Shown here in pieces: positions 53,299 to 61,562 of a stretch of DNA of 64,000 nucleotides. The position numbers were made by a program, and so were the translations under genes. Source of the stretch: CAYVZU01 sp964455935 (GTDB lineage Bacteria; Fibrobacterota; CAYVZU01); contig CAYVZU010000002.1 of NCBI GenBank assembly GCA_964455935.1, forward strand, positions 28,511 through 92,510. The letters are read 5' to 3'. Each line of letters opens with the position of its first letter. Within the stretch, counting starts at the first letter, position 1. Under the pieces are notes generated by a model, which made no database searches, was not told the origin of the DNA, and was given only the letters and a program-made list of their open reading frames with translations.

Positions 53299-53480
53299 GT
53301 AACTACTCAGGTCTCTCGAAAGAATCATGAAACCACAGAGGAAACACTGAGGCCGGAGAGGAGGACACAGAGTGGGAAAAGATCTATTCCGGCGCGGTGC
53401 GCGCCAGAAAGATTTCCCTCTGTGTTCTCCTTCTTAACTCGGATTTCTCTCTGTGGTTTCATGAGAACCTGTGTAGTTAC
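53299..53480. repeat. Inverted-repeat element, family B copy 2
   Basis: A 182-bp element, inverse of 42255-42435 with only scattered differences. The ends are GTAACTAC and GTAGTTAC, followed inward by ATGAAACCACAGAG and CTCTGTGGTTTCATG. The neighbouring stretch at 53223-53290 has further ACCACAGAG words, suggesting a partial extra copy. Confidence 0.85.
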
Positions 53481-53559
53481 AAGAGGGAAGAAATTTTTAA
53501 CGGATCTAAACGTCCTCCTTCTCCGCGACTCTGCGATAAACAATTATTAATTTCAGCAA

Positions 53560-53824
53560 GATTTTCAAGCTGGACGAAATACTTGTTGACAGGCTCCCCA
53601 AAATAGCTATTTTACTTTCTACTCTAAAACGAGTGTTGATAAAGTGTTAATATTGGTGTTGCATACATGTCGAAAACAAGTTGAAAACACATACCGTAAA
53701 TTTTCATTTGATCTATATAACGAATTGAATTAAAACATCTTACACGCATACAATGGGCGAGCTATCTGCTTTGTTAAGAATCTCAGTAACTCACTAATTT
53801 AGAACCAATTATGAGTGTTGATAA
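53560..53824. other. Candidate replication origin (oriC)
   Basis: An AT-rich stretch of about 250 bases directly upstream of dnaA. TGTTGATAA (inverse TTATCAACA, one base from the DnaA-box consensus) occurs at 53634-53642 and again at 53816-53824 at the start of dnaA; related GTGTTAATA and GTTGAAAAC words lie between. Position next to dnaA supports the idea, but I could count only two good boxes. Confidence 0.45.
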
Positions 53825-55187
53825 TTTGTTAGTAGATAACGACTTTTCCACTGTATGGCCACGGTGTCTGGACTTCATCAAAGAGCGAATCGGCAGAATC
53901 AGTTTCGAAACCTGGTTTCAGACCACGAAATTGTCTTCCATGAACAAGAGCAAGGCCGTTATTGAGGTGCCGAATCGCTTCTTTGCTGACTTCATTGAGG
54001 AGCACTATAAGAGCCTTATTCTAACATCCTTCGAGACTGTATATGGCACGAAACCCGAGATAGAATTCACCGCGAATTCCCAGGCCGACTGGAGGATCGC
54101 AAATGAAATCGTCGAGAGCCAGTCCGTGGCCCGACCCTTGGTTCGCGAGAACGCCACGATCCAGCAATTCAATCCAAACTATACATTTCAGAGTTTCGTG
54201 GTGGGCGACTCAAACCAGTTCGCCAATGCCGCCTCCATGGCCGTGGGCGAAGCGCCCGGCAAAACTTCCTTTAATCCGCTGGTGATCTATGGCGGAACCG
54301 GGCTTGGGAAAACGCATCTATTGCAGGCAATCGGAAATTTCGCACTCACAAACGAGACCGCCCAGAAGGTCGTGTATGTGACATCGGAGCAGTTCACCAA
54401 CCAGTTCATTCAATTTGTTCACATCAACAAAAACTCATCTGAATTTTACAAGAAATACCAGGATGTGGAAATTCTGTTGCTCGATGACGTTCAATTCTTC
54501 AGCGGGAAAGAAAGCACACAGGAGGAATTTTTCCGCATCTTCAACACCCTGTATCAGATGCGCTGCCAGATCGTGATCACCAGCGACCGCCCGCCCCAGG
54601 AGATTCCCGATATGACCCAGCGGCTCCTAAGCCGCTTCTCAGCCGGACTCATCACGGATATCCAGCCCCCGAATTTCGAGACAAGGATGGCCATTTTGCG
54701 GCAGAAGACGGAGAACGATGGTGTGGAGCTTCCGGAGGAAGTCATCACCTATGTGGCCGACCATATCAAGACAAACGTCCGCGAGCTGGAAGGAACGCTT
54801 GTCAAGCTCATCGCCTATGGTTCCTTTACCGGAATCAGCGTCACGATCGACACAGCCAAAGAGGTGCTGGGCGATTCCATCGAAAAAGAACCCACCCGCA
54901 TTACACTTGATAAAATCCAGAAAGTCACGGCCGAAGCCCTTGGGCTTTCCACCAACATCCTGCGCACGCACACGCGGAAGAAAGAAGTGGCCATCGGCCG
55001 CCAGGTCGCCATGTACTTCGCCAAGAAGCACACGTCGCACTCCCTCAAAAGCATCGGTCTGGCCCTGGGCGGCCGCGATTACAGCACGGTCATTCACGCC
55101 TGCAAGAAGATCGAAGGCATGCTGAAGGAAGATATAGCGTTCGCCGGCAAACTCGACCAGATCGAACAATCCATTCTGGCGCACTGA
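53811..55187 (+). CDS. dnaA: Chromosomal replication initiator DnaA
   Basis: The 458-residue AAA+ protein has all four domains: N-terminal helicase-contact region (1-80), variable linker, ATPase domain with GGTGLGKTHLL (about 160-170), Walker B ILLLDDVQFF and arginine-finger region, and the C-terminal DNA-binding domain with GLALGGRDYSTVIHACKKIE. It opens oriC for replication. dnaN and recF, which often follow, are absent; rnhA is found on the other strand instead. Confidence 0.97.
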   Translation: MSVDNLLVDNDFSTVWPRCLDFIKERIGRISFETWFQTTKLSSMNKSKAVIEVPNRFFADFIEEHYKSLILTSFETVYGTKPEIEFTANSQADWRIANEIVESQSVARPLVRENATIQQFNPNYTFQSFVVGDSNQFANAASMAVGEAPGKTSFNPLVIYGGTGLGKTHLLQAIGNFALTNETAQKVVYVTSEQFTNQFIQFVHINKNSSEFYKKYQDVEILLLDDVQFFSGKESTQEEFFRIFNTLYQMRCQIVITSDRPPQEIPDMTQRLLSRFSAGLITDIQPPNFETRMAILRQKTENDGVELPEEVITYVADHIKTNVRELEGTLVKLIAYGSFTGISVTIDTAKEVLGDSIEKEPTRITLDKIQKVTAEALGLSTNILRTHTRKKEVAIGRQVAMYFAKKHTSHSLKSIGLALGGRDYSTVIHACKKIEGMLKEDIAFAGKLDQIEQSILAH

Positions 55188-55502
55188 CCTTTCATTGTCA
55201 AGAGCTTGCCTCAATCCGCCAATCCGCCCTTTGCAGTGACCAATGGAAGGTTCCGTAATGGGCCAGCCTCCTTCCTCACTGCGGAACCACCCATGAGGGT
55301 TGAATCTCGGTTTCTGGCCAAAAGGCCCACAAAGGTTTACAAGCCGTTACGCATTTTCCAGGGTATGCCCATCGCGGGCAGCCGTGTCCTCGTTACGTCA
55401 GGAGGCCGGCCCATTACGGAACTTATCTTTGAGAATCGCTCTAGTATTACGCCGGAGGAAGTCTGGTAGGAAGGGATGTGCTGGACGGATTGGATGGGGT
55501 AA
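55188..55502. other. Intergenic region with a long-range inverted repeat
   Basis: Between dnaA and rnhA (convergent). TTCCGTAATGGGCC (55251-55264) and its exact inverse GGCCCATTACGGAA (55408-55421) enclose about 143 bases. A plus frame (55206-55469) crosses it but has no ribosome site or family features. Confidence 0.5.
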
Positions 55503-56204
55503 TCACTGCGAGCTTGCGCGAGTTTCGTATCCTTCATCAGCGGGCAGCCCGCTCTGGGCAGCCGCAGCCACCGCAAGCCGGTCACAGCGCTCGTTCTCCG
55601 GAGTTCCACTATGGCCCCGGACCCATTCGAACTTGACGGACCGTTTCTCCACCAGGTCCAGAAGCCGTGCCCAAAGATCCGTATTCTCGGCGCGCTCGGT
55701 GCGGTTCCGCATCCATCCATTGGCGCGCCACTTGACGGCCCACCCTTCACGAATCCCCCGCACAACATACTGGGAATCGCTATAAAGGACCAGATCCGTT
55801 CCCTTTGCCTGCTCAAGAGCCACGATGCAGGCCATTAACTCCATTCGGTTGTTTGTGGTCCTTTTAAATCCTCCGGAAATCTCCCTCCGCTCCCCCTGTT
55901 CGGATAAAACAATCCCATAGCCTCCGGGGCCGGGGTTCCCCAAAGCTCCACCATCGGTATAGACGATCGTATCCGCCGAAAATTGAGATGCGGTGGAATT
56001 TTTCTTTTCCGGTCTGGGAGTATGATGGGCTTTGGCCGGTCTGGGACCGCCCTGCTCAAGCCATGCCTTGGCCTCGATCAGGCTCTCGAAACCTTTGAAA
56101 CGAGCTCCGGTGAATCCCCGAACCTGGGCCTCGGCGCCCTCAGGCCCTGTCCATTGCTGGAAAATGCCCGTGCGCCTTCCCCGAAGGACAGCATAGTGTT
56201 TCAT
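55503..56204 (-). CDS. rnhA: Ribonuclease HI with N-terminal hybrid-binding domain
   Basis: The 233-residue protein combines an N-terminal viroplasmin-like RNA/DNA hybrid-binding domain (about 3-50; YAVLRGRRTGIFQQW, GFTGARFKGF) and a C-terminal RNase H domain. The DEDD catalytic residues are seen in YTDGGALGNPG, NRMELMA, YSDSQYV and ERCDRLA. It removes RNA from RNA/DNA hybrids. This two-domain form is usual in eukaryotic RNase H1 and scattered bacteria. It starts 23 bases before a tRNA-Val gene. Confidence 0.95.
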   Translation of the reverse strand: MKHYAVLRGRRTGIFQQWTGPEGAEAQVRGFTGARFKGFESLIEAKAWLEQGGPRPAKAHHTPRPEKKNSTASQFSADTIVYTDGGALGNPGPGGYGIVLSEQGERREISGGFKRTTNNRMELMACIVALEQAKGTDLVLYSDSQYVVRGIREGWAVKWRANGWMRNRTERAENTDLWARLLDLVEKRSVKFEWVRGHSGTPENERCDRLAVAAAAQSGLPADEGYETRASSQ

Positions 56205-56227
56205 GCGGAGTTCCTGAAGAGGAGAAT

Positions 56228-56301
56228 TGGGCGATCAAGGATTCGAACCTTGGACCTCCTGCTTGTAAGGCAGGCGCTCTAGACCAGCTGAGCAAATCGC
56301 C
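56228..56301 (-). tRNA. tRNA-Val (anticodon UAC)
   Basis: The 74-base cloverleaf on the minus strand has acceptor stem GGGCGAT/ATCGCCC, D-arm GCTCAGCTGG, anticodon stem-loop CTGCCTTACAAGCAG (UAC reads GUA) and TPsiC arm GGTTCGAATCC. CCA is not encoded. Confidence 0.96.
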
Positions 56302-56377
56302 CTCAGAATCAATCTCATAAACCCTTCCGGTTTCGTTCGGCTGCGAGCGACCCCGCGCAGGTGGATATGAGCAGGTT

Positions 56378-56635
56378 CTATTTCTGGACCGGCTTCTGAA
56401 TTTCCCGGGTTGAACGATTGCCCGGCTTAAGGAATAGAGTAATTGGCATCAGAACGCAATAGCCAAGCACAAGAAGAACCGGCGCAACGTTCATCGTCAA
56501 AAGACCATCCTTCGGCTTCACCGCCAGGCAAACGTAGCCGACGGCAATCACCAGTAGAGCGGTGAAAAGCAAAAGGTAATTCTTCTGTCCGTAAAGACGT
56601 TCGGTAAGAGTCTTTGATGGTTTCATAGTTTGCAT
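56378..56635 (-). CDS. Small two-helix membrane protein (DUF3098-like)
   Basis: An 85-residue protein with two hydrophobic segments (about 20-38 and 49-68) around a short loop. NYLLLFTALLVIAVGY and MNVAPVLLVLGYCVLMPI resemble DUF3098, small membrane proteins known mostly from Bacteroidetes and relatives. An in-frame methionine four codons in is an alternative start. It lies between the tRNA and the HAMP gene on the same strand. Function unknown. Confidence 0.6.
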   Translation of the reverse strand: MQTMKPSKTLTERLYGQKNYLLLFTALLVIAVGYVCLAVKPKDGLLTMNVAPVLLVLGYCVLMPITLFLKPGNRSTREIQKPVQK

Positions 56636-56690
56636 AAAATACGATTCCGTTTTTGGAGTTTCAACCTTGGCTCAGAACCCCGGAAGGACC

Positions 56691-57332
56691 TCATGCTTTG
56701 AAATCGGACAGTTTCTTCAGGGCCTCCTCAAAGGCGGCTTTGTCTTCGGCTGCCGGTTTCACTTTCTCCAAGGACAGCCGGATTTCCCTGACGCGTTTTG
56801 CCATGAACTCGGCAACCCGGTTCAGATCGTCGGCCATGTCCATCATTTCGTCTCCCTTGCGCAAATGAACCCGTTGCGTCAGATCACCCGAACGGATTCC
56901 TTCACAGAATTTTTGAAAGCGATACATGGGACCCGCGATCTTATGGGAAACAAAGACGGTGAGAAGAGCCAATTCCACCAGCACGATAAGCAGCCCGGCC
57001 GCGAGGACTTTGTATGTCGAAACGAGCAGCGTCCCTGTGAAGCCGGCCGAATCACCGGCCCGCCAATCCGATGCGAACCGGCGGAGTTGGGCCACGATTT
57101 CGGAATTGCAGACGGCCGGCTCGGTCACGTGCATCTCTTTGGACCGGATCATGTTGTGGATTTCCTCCCCGACCAGGCCCAGAGTCGAGTCGATGATGGC
57201 CCCGGCCGAAAAGAACATGACCACCCCAATAAAAAGGATAAGGACGACCATGGGAACGACAAAGGAAATCAGAAAACGGGTCTGGAATCGAGGATTGATG
57301 AAGTAATGCTTTCGGACGAATTTTTGCGGCAT
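56691..57332 (-). CDS. HAMP-domain membrane protein without output domain
   Basis: The 213-residue protein starts MPQKFVRKHYFINPRFQTRF, has membrane segments at about 20-42 and 108-130, a periplasmic part of about 60 residues and a HAMP domain (about 130-182, FVSHKIAGPMYRF). A coiled coil follows to the end. There is no kinase, cyclase or chemotaxis signalling module, so it may act as an adaptor or be a shortened receptor. It starts 12 bases downstream of the pgpH stop, suggesting an operon. Confidence 0.78.
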   Translation of the reverse strand: MPQKFVRKHYFINPRFQTRFLISFVVPMVVLILFIGVVMFFSAGAIIDSTLGLVGEEIHNMIRSKEMHVTEPAVCNSEIVAQLRRFASDWRAGDSAGFTGTLLVSTYKVLAAGLLIVLVELALLTVFVSHKIAGPMYRFQKFCEGIRSGDLTQRVHLRKGDEMMDMADDLNRVAEFMAKRVREIRLSLEKVKPAAEDKAAFEEALKKLSDFKA

Positions 57333-57344
57333 ACTCCTCTCCTA

Positions 57345-59480
57345 TTACCTTGAGGGCTCAAGTGTGCTGGCTTTGTAGCCTCGAAGAATCATCACCATGG
57401 ATTCGATAATGCGTGGGAGTTCCTCCATTTTCAAGGGCGAACGATCGAGCTGCCCGGACGCAAGAAGATCCCGCACGATTGCATTACCCAGCGACAGCCT
57501 TTCGGCGGTGGTTTGCGCTCCCGATCGCCGAACCGCCATTTCCAATGAATCGGCCACCATGACAATGGCCGACATTCGTTGCGTGGGTTTGGGCCCGGGA
57601 TATCGCAGCGCATTTTCTGCGACTGTGCCCGGCCCCTGCAAAACCGGGTTCGTGCCATGGTGCTCAAGAATGGCCTGGGCTACCTCGTCCGGCAAACGAT
57701 ACCCCGAAGCCAGAGCGACCCCCTCCTGGACATGGGAGAGAACGATGGAGCGCAGAATGGACTCAGGAATGGCTTCCCGTTCACGGTTTGCCGGTTCCTG
57801 GTTTTCCCAATATTGGGAAGGTCTCGACATTTTGCCGATATCATGATATAGGCCTGCCGTGCGCGCCAGAGCCCGATCATCACCCAATGCTTCCGCTGCT
57901 GCCGCGCACATGTTTGCGACATTGAGGCTGTGTTGAAAGGTCCCGGCCGCCTCAATCGAAAGCTTCGCCAGAAGCGGATGGCTCAGACTGCCAAGCGCGG
58001 AAAGGCCAATTCGGGTCGGTCGCCCTGTAATAAGCTCAAATGGCCGAACCCCAAGCACAAGCAAAGCGGAGATGAGACCTCCGCCGGCCGCGGAGACAAC
58101 GTTGCCCGCCCACGCGTCGCGATTGGACAGCAATTGACCAAGTTCACCAAGACCATAAAGGACGGCTGAGCCAAATGCCATGATCAAGGCCAGAAAGGCG
58201 TAATCTCTTGACCGCGTTATGCGGGCGCAGGTCCAGGCTGTCAGCGCGCTTCCAAGCAGAACAAAGATGATAAAGGACGCGGGGAGCTCCAAAAATAGGA
58301 CCAGCGACAGGCCAACGCCCAGTGCCATAACCAGCGCCCCCGGAATTCCCCACAAGAGGGCTGCAATGGCTTGGGCCGCAAAGAAAGGGCACAATGCCGG
58401 ACAATCCAATCCCGGTCTCAGCGCCTCGAGGATTGTTTGGGTCCCGCGCATCAGGGTAAGTCCGCACACCAGCAGCAACAGGAAGGCAAAGAGGTCCGCA
58501 TTTCGATTGTAAATTGCGGGCACGAAGGATCGCAAAAGGAAGGCGATTCCAGTCATCAACAAAACCGCCGTCGCTCCAAGGACCAGGAAATCCCATATTG
58601 CCGTGGTTTTCACGGTCTGGTTCGAGCGAGCCCACTGAAGGGAGTAGAGCGCATCGAGGATTTCCAATGTCAGACTTTGACCGCGCATGACAACGGTCGC
58701 CCCCTGAACAATCCGGCCCCGCGTCGTGGGTACTTTTGCCGCGGCGGCCTCCCTTCGGGCAACGGTCTCGCCCGGGTTGTAGAACACATTTGGCGTCAAA
58801 TAGTTGAGGAGGATTTCTGAAACCGAGCCGAGGATTTCCGAACTGTTGATGGTTTTCTGCAATCGGTTTAATTCCTTGTCAACGGCCGCCTCACGGGGAG
58901 AGATCAGGGATATGGGCAACACCGTCTCGCCGCCTCGCTTGCGGACAAAACAGAAATCCTTATCGTAGAGGAGGTATGGGACCGAGGCAACATGAAACCG
59001 CGCTTCATAGGCCCTTACCGCATCGAGATTAGCAGCAACCACAACGGCAATGACACCGCTATCAAGCAATCGGTCCATGCTGAAGCGGATTTCTTCGATA
59101 ATCCGGGGATTCTGGCGAATGACCTCGAGGGACCGATTTGACAACCCAAGCATCCCCAGGGTGTCAGGGCGTTTACGGCCGGGCCTGTTCTGCGGAAAGA
59201 GCAGGTCCTCAAGCTGATCAAGCCGGTCATAAACCTTTTGTGTGGCCGCCTCATCGTGATCGAACACGGCCAGCACCTTTCTTCTTGCTTCTTCCTGATC
59301 TCGTTGAATCTCCTCCGGCCGGCGCATGATGTCGAACGTGAAAGGCGCGACCACCGTCTCTTTCGAAATGGTCCCTTCTTTGCGAACCGTGGCAAACATC
59401 CCGGTGGGGCCAAAGGAATACAGAAGGCTTAGGGCTATGGAAGCGGCGGAGAAAAGAAGGACTCGTGACATTCGCTTCAT
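57345..59480 (-). CDS. pgpH: 7TM-HD-type cyclic-di-AMP phosphodiesterase (PgpH family)
   Basis: The 711-residue protein has one N-terminal membrane segment, an extracytoplasmic domain (about 35-285), about seven membrane segments (about 290-475) and a C-terminal HD domain with AGLYHDIGKMSRP and SHVQEGV, as in PgpH/YqfF. Known members hydrolyse c-di-AMP to pApA and control potassium and osmotic balance. No diadenylate cyclase is in the window. It is first in a group with the HAMP and DUF3098-like genes. Confidence 0.92.
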   Translation of the reverse strand: MKRMSRVLLFSAASIALSLLYSFGPTGMFATVRKEGTISKETVVAPFTFDIMRRPEEIQRDQEEARRKVLAVFDHDEAATQKVYDRLDQLEDLLFPQNRPGRKRPDTLGMLGLSNRSLEVIRQNPRIIEEIRFSMDRLLDSGVIAVVVAANLDAVRAYEARFHVASVPYLLYDKDFCFVRKRGGETVLPISLISPREAAVDKELNRLQKTINSSEILGSVSEILLNYLTPNVFYNPGETVARREAAAAKVPTTRGRIVQGATVVMRGQSLTLEILDALYSLQWARSNQTVKTTAIWDFLVLGATAVLLMTGIAFLLRSFVPAIYNRNADLFAFLLLLVCGLTLMRGTQTILEALRPGLDCPALCPFFAAQAIAALLWGIPGALVMALGVGLSLVLFLELPASFIIFVLLGSALTAWTCARITRSRDYAFLALIMAFGSAVLYGLGELGQLLSNRDAWAGNVVSAAGGGLISALLVLGVRPFELITGRPTRIGLSALGSLSHPLLAKLSIEAAGTFQHSLNVANMCAAAAEALGDDRALARTAGLYHDIGKMSRPSQYWENQEPANREREAIPESILRSIVLSHVQEGVALASGYRLPDEVAQAILEHHGTNPVLQGPGTVAENALRYPGPKPTQRMSAIVMVADSLEMAVRRSGAQTTAERLSLGNAIVRDLLASGQLDRSPLKMEELPRIIESMVMILRGYKASTLEPSR

Positions 59481-59599
59481 GTTCCACCTTTGGGGAAGAT
59501 ATCAAATATATATACTGGACCCCTGAAGCTGGAATTCGAAATCACGGATGGGTCTGATTCGGGCGCGATGGCTCTTCGCGGGCTTCGGCCAGAAAAAAT

Positions 59600-59673
59600 G
59601 GGCGATACAGGAGTCGAACCTGTGACCCCCTCCATGTCAAGGAGGTACTCTAACCAAGCTGAGCTAATCGCCC
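59600..59673 (-). tRNA. tRNA-Val (anticodon GAC)
   Basis: The 74-base cloverleaf on the minus strand has acceptor GGGCGAT/ATCGCCC, D-arm GCTCAGCTTGG, anticodon stem-loop CTCCTTGACATGGAG (GAC reads GUC/GUU) and TPsiC arm GGTTCGACTCC. CCA is not encoded. The acceptor stem is the same as that of the tRNA-Val at 56228-56301. Confidence 0.96.
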
Positions 59674-59881
59674 TTGCGGAGTACAAATATAAATTTCCGT
59701 AATGCCATTGCAACAAGAGGCATGAATCGATTCTCCATGCAAGGTTGGGAATGGGCCTGGGGGGCGGCCGCATCGCAGCCCATGGATCGCCGGACCGGAT
59801 CATGAAAAACAAGATTTCGGAAACCGGACGCGCGCTGCAAAAGCTGCTTCGGTCTACGCTGTAAGCGCCAACACGTTCAAA

Positions 59882-60112
59882 TTACTGGACAACGATCGCT
59901 CTGTGTTTTCCACGGGCCGCTCTCCAATGACCGGGCACCCAGACCCAGCGGTGCCGAATGCGGCTCCACCTCCAATGCCCGCTCACCCAGACTACCTGTC
60001 GCCGGGGCTTCACGATGACCACGTCATTTCGGGGTGGAGGCGGCGGAGTTGTGGCCGCGCAAGAAAACAGGAATCCAATGGAAATCAGAAGGAGCCATTT
60101 GGCCAATTTCAT
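59882..60112 (-). CDS. Small YXWGXW-type repeat lipoprotein
   Basis: Read from MKLAKWLLLISIGFLFSC, a type II signal with lipobox LFSC; one extra codon pair upstream (MHMK) is possible. A proline run then precedes two copies of a VWVSGHWRW/VWVPGHWRA pattern, similar to YXWGXW-repeat proteins, which bind the outer membrane surface. The role is unknown. Confidence 0.75.
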   Translation of the reverse strand: MKLAKWLLLISIGFLFSCAATTPPPPPRNDVVIVKPRRQVVWVSGHWRWSRIRHRWVWVPGHWRAARGKHRAIVVQ

Positions 60113-60192
60113 ATGCATCTCCTGAGCAGGAAATCCGGCCGGCCATGCGTAGCGCCTGCCACGATCCTACTCGCCTTTTGTTTTGATCTCCC

Positions 60193-61179
60193 CTATTGCA
60201 AAGGCGCCGCCGGTCCGGCGGCCCTTTTCGTAACGGTCCTTGCGAAATTGAGCGTAACCTTCCGCTGGGCATCGGCCAGGGTGCCCGACTTCAGGCCAAA
60301 TGCCATCCGGAGAGCTTCCATACAGGAAAGCGACGAAGTCCCGATCTGTCCATCGCAGGCGGGGCTGGTCATGGAAAGCGACAGTGCGGTGGACGTCACA
60401 ACATACGCAAAGCGATTCGTGCCCAATAGGGCCCCGCTGGTCCCGGCAAACTCCAGCGAGTCTTCGTCGGCTAGCCACGTTCCCGTTGCGCTCAGCGTAT
60501 CGCCTCCCAATGCTGAGTTCTCCGAAAACGTGCTGTCGGCATTCAGCGCGAGCGTTGCGCTGCCGGTTAGCGAAAATAGTTCCATGGGGACGCTGACCTC
60601 AGATGGAACATTGGCCACAAGCGGGAACGTACGTGCCGTCAACGTCCCCGATATGGTGACGTTGCCGACCGCGGAATTGGTGAGCTGCGACTGGTTCACG
60701 ACAAGCCGATGCGCTGCGGAATCATATGTGAATGTGACCGCTCCTTCAAACGTGCTCTCGGTCGAGTCGTTCTGCTTGACGCTAAGGCTCCCACCGCCCA
60801 CATTGAAACCTATGTTCATCAGCGACAGCGTATAGCAGGGATAAGTCTGGTAAAGGTAACCCGCCCCAATTTCATTGGAGACAACGGTCACCGGTATGCT
60901 CCCGATCGTGGCCGTCAACAGATACGTTAGTTGCGCATTGACAACCCCGCTCACCGCGATGGCGCCGGCGCCTTCCACACAGGGGTTGACGGCGGTCTGG
61001 CTCGCATTCGTCGTGATCGCAATCTTTGGCGAGGCGCTGGAGTAGGCCCACGTGCCCGGCAAGCCCGAAGGCCCCAGAGAGACCGCCGGCGATGTTGGAT
61101 CGTCGGCGCATCCCAGGTTCAGGGCAAGAATCAAAGCGGTTAGAAATCCAGGAATTCTTAATGCCTTCGTTCGTTTCAT
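60193..61179 (-). CDS. Lipoprotein of unknown function
   Basis: The 328-residue protein has a signal of about 23 residues ending in lipobox LNLGC. The mature protein is rich in Ser/Thr/Gly/Val with regular beta-strand-like stretches and few charged residues, as in extracellular beta-sandwich proteins, and has five cysteines. No family recognised. It stands alone 75 bases upstream of the YXWGXW lipoprotein, same strand. Confidence 0.6.
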   Translation of the reverse strand: MKRTKALRIPGFLTALILALNLGCADDPTSPAVSLGPSGLPGTWAYSSASPKIAITTNASQTAVNPCVEGAGAIAVSGVVNAQLTYLLTATIGSIPVTVVSNEIGAGYLYQTYPCYTLSLMNIGFNVGGGSLSVKQNDSTESTFEGAVTFTYDSAAHRLVVNQSQLTNSAVGNVTISGTLTARTFPLVANVPSEVSVPMELFSLTGSATLALNADSTFSENSALGGDTLSATGTWLADEDSLEFAGTSGALLGTNRFAYVVTSTALSLSMTSPACDGQIGTSSLSCMEALRMAFGLKSGTLADAQRKVTLNFARTVTKRAAGPAAPLQ

Positions 61180-61562
61180 TACCCCTCCTTGATTGGGTGC
61201 CTCTGTTTTATTTGTTGAACTATGTCCTTTCTCTTTAACCTAAATTCCGCAATTGCCCGCGGCGAATAGCGGCAACCTTTTACCCCATCTTGTCTTTCAG
61301 AAAGCCTCGCCATATCTATTGGGTGATATGCCTGCGTTTTCTTTAAGCCAATCTGGGGCAAGATCTTACCGCTCTTCATCCACGGTTCAACTACGGAGTT
61401 TAGGTTTAAATCAATGTTATTCCGGATTTCGGAGTCAATGGGGATCAGCGGGAATCGCCGTGCTGTCAGGGGAATCGGGCGAATCCGTTCGAATGCGAAC
61501 GCATACAAGAAGGGCTGGAGAACCAAAGAGTCCGCCAGCCCTTTCAGACAAAGGCGATCCGT
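61180..61562. other. Gene-free stretch
   Basis: Between the KDG kinase gene and the lipoprotein gene, both minus strand. It includes the kinase terminator (61510-61543) and presumably the lipoprotein promoter. No coding sequence recognised. Confidence 0.45.
61510..61543 (-). terminator. Terminator candidate after kdgK
   Basis: AAGGGCTGG pairs perfectly with CCAGCCCTT across a 16-base loop, 20 bases beyond the kdgK stop. Only a short T-rich tail (CTTCTTG) follows on the minus strand. Confidence 0.5.

Noticed and set aside
55206..55469. Plus-strand gene between dnaA and rnhA
   Set aside because: No ribosome site, no family features, and it crosses an inverted repeat; left as intergenic.
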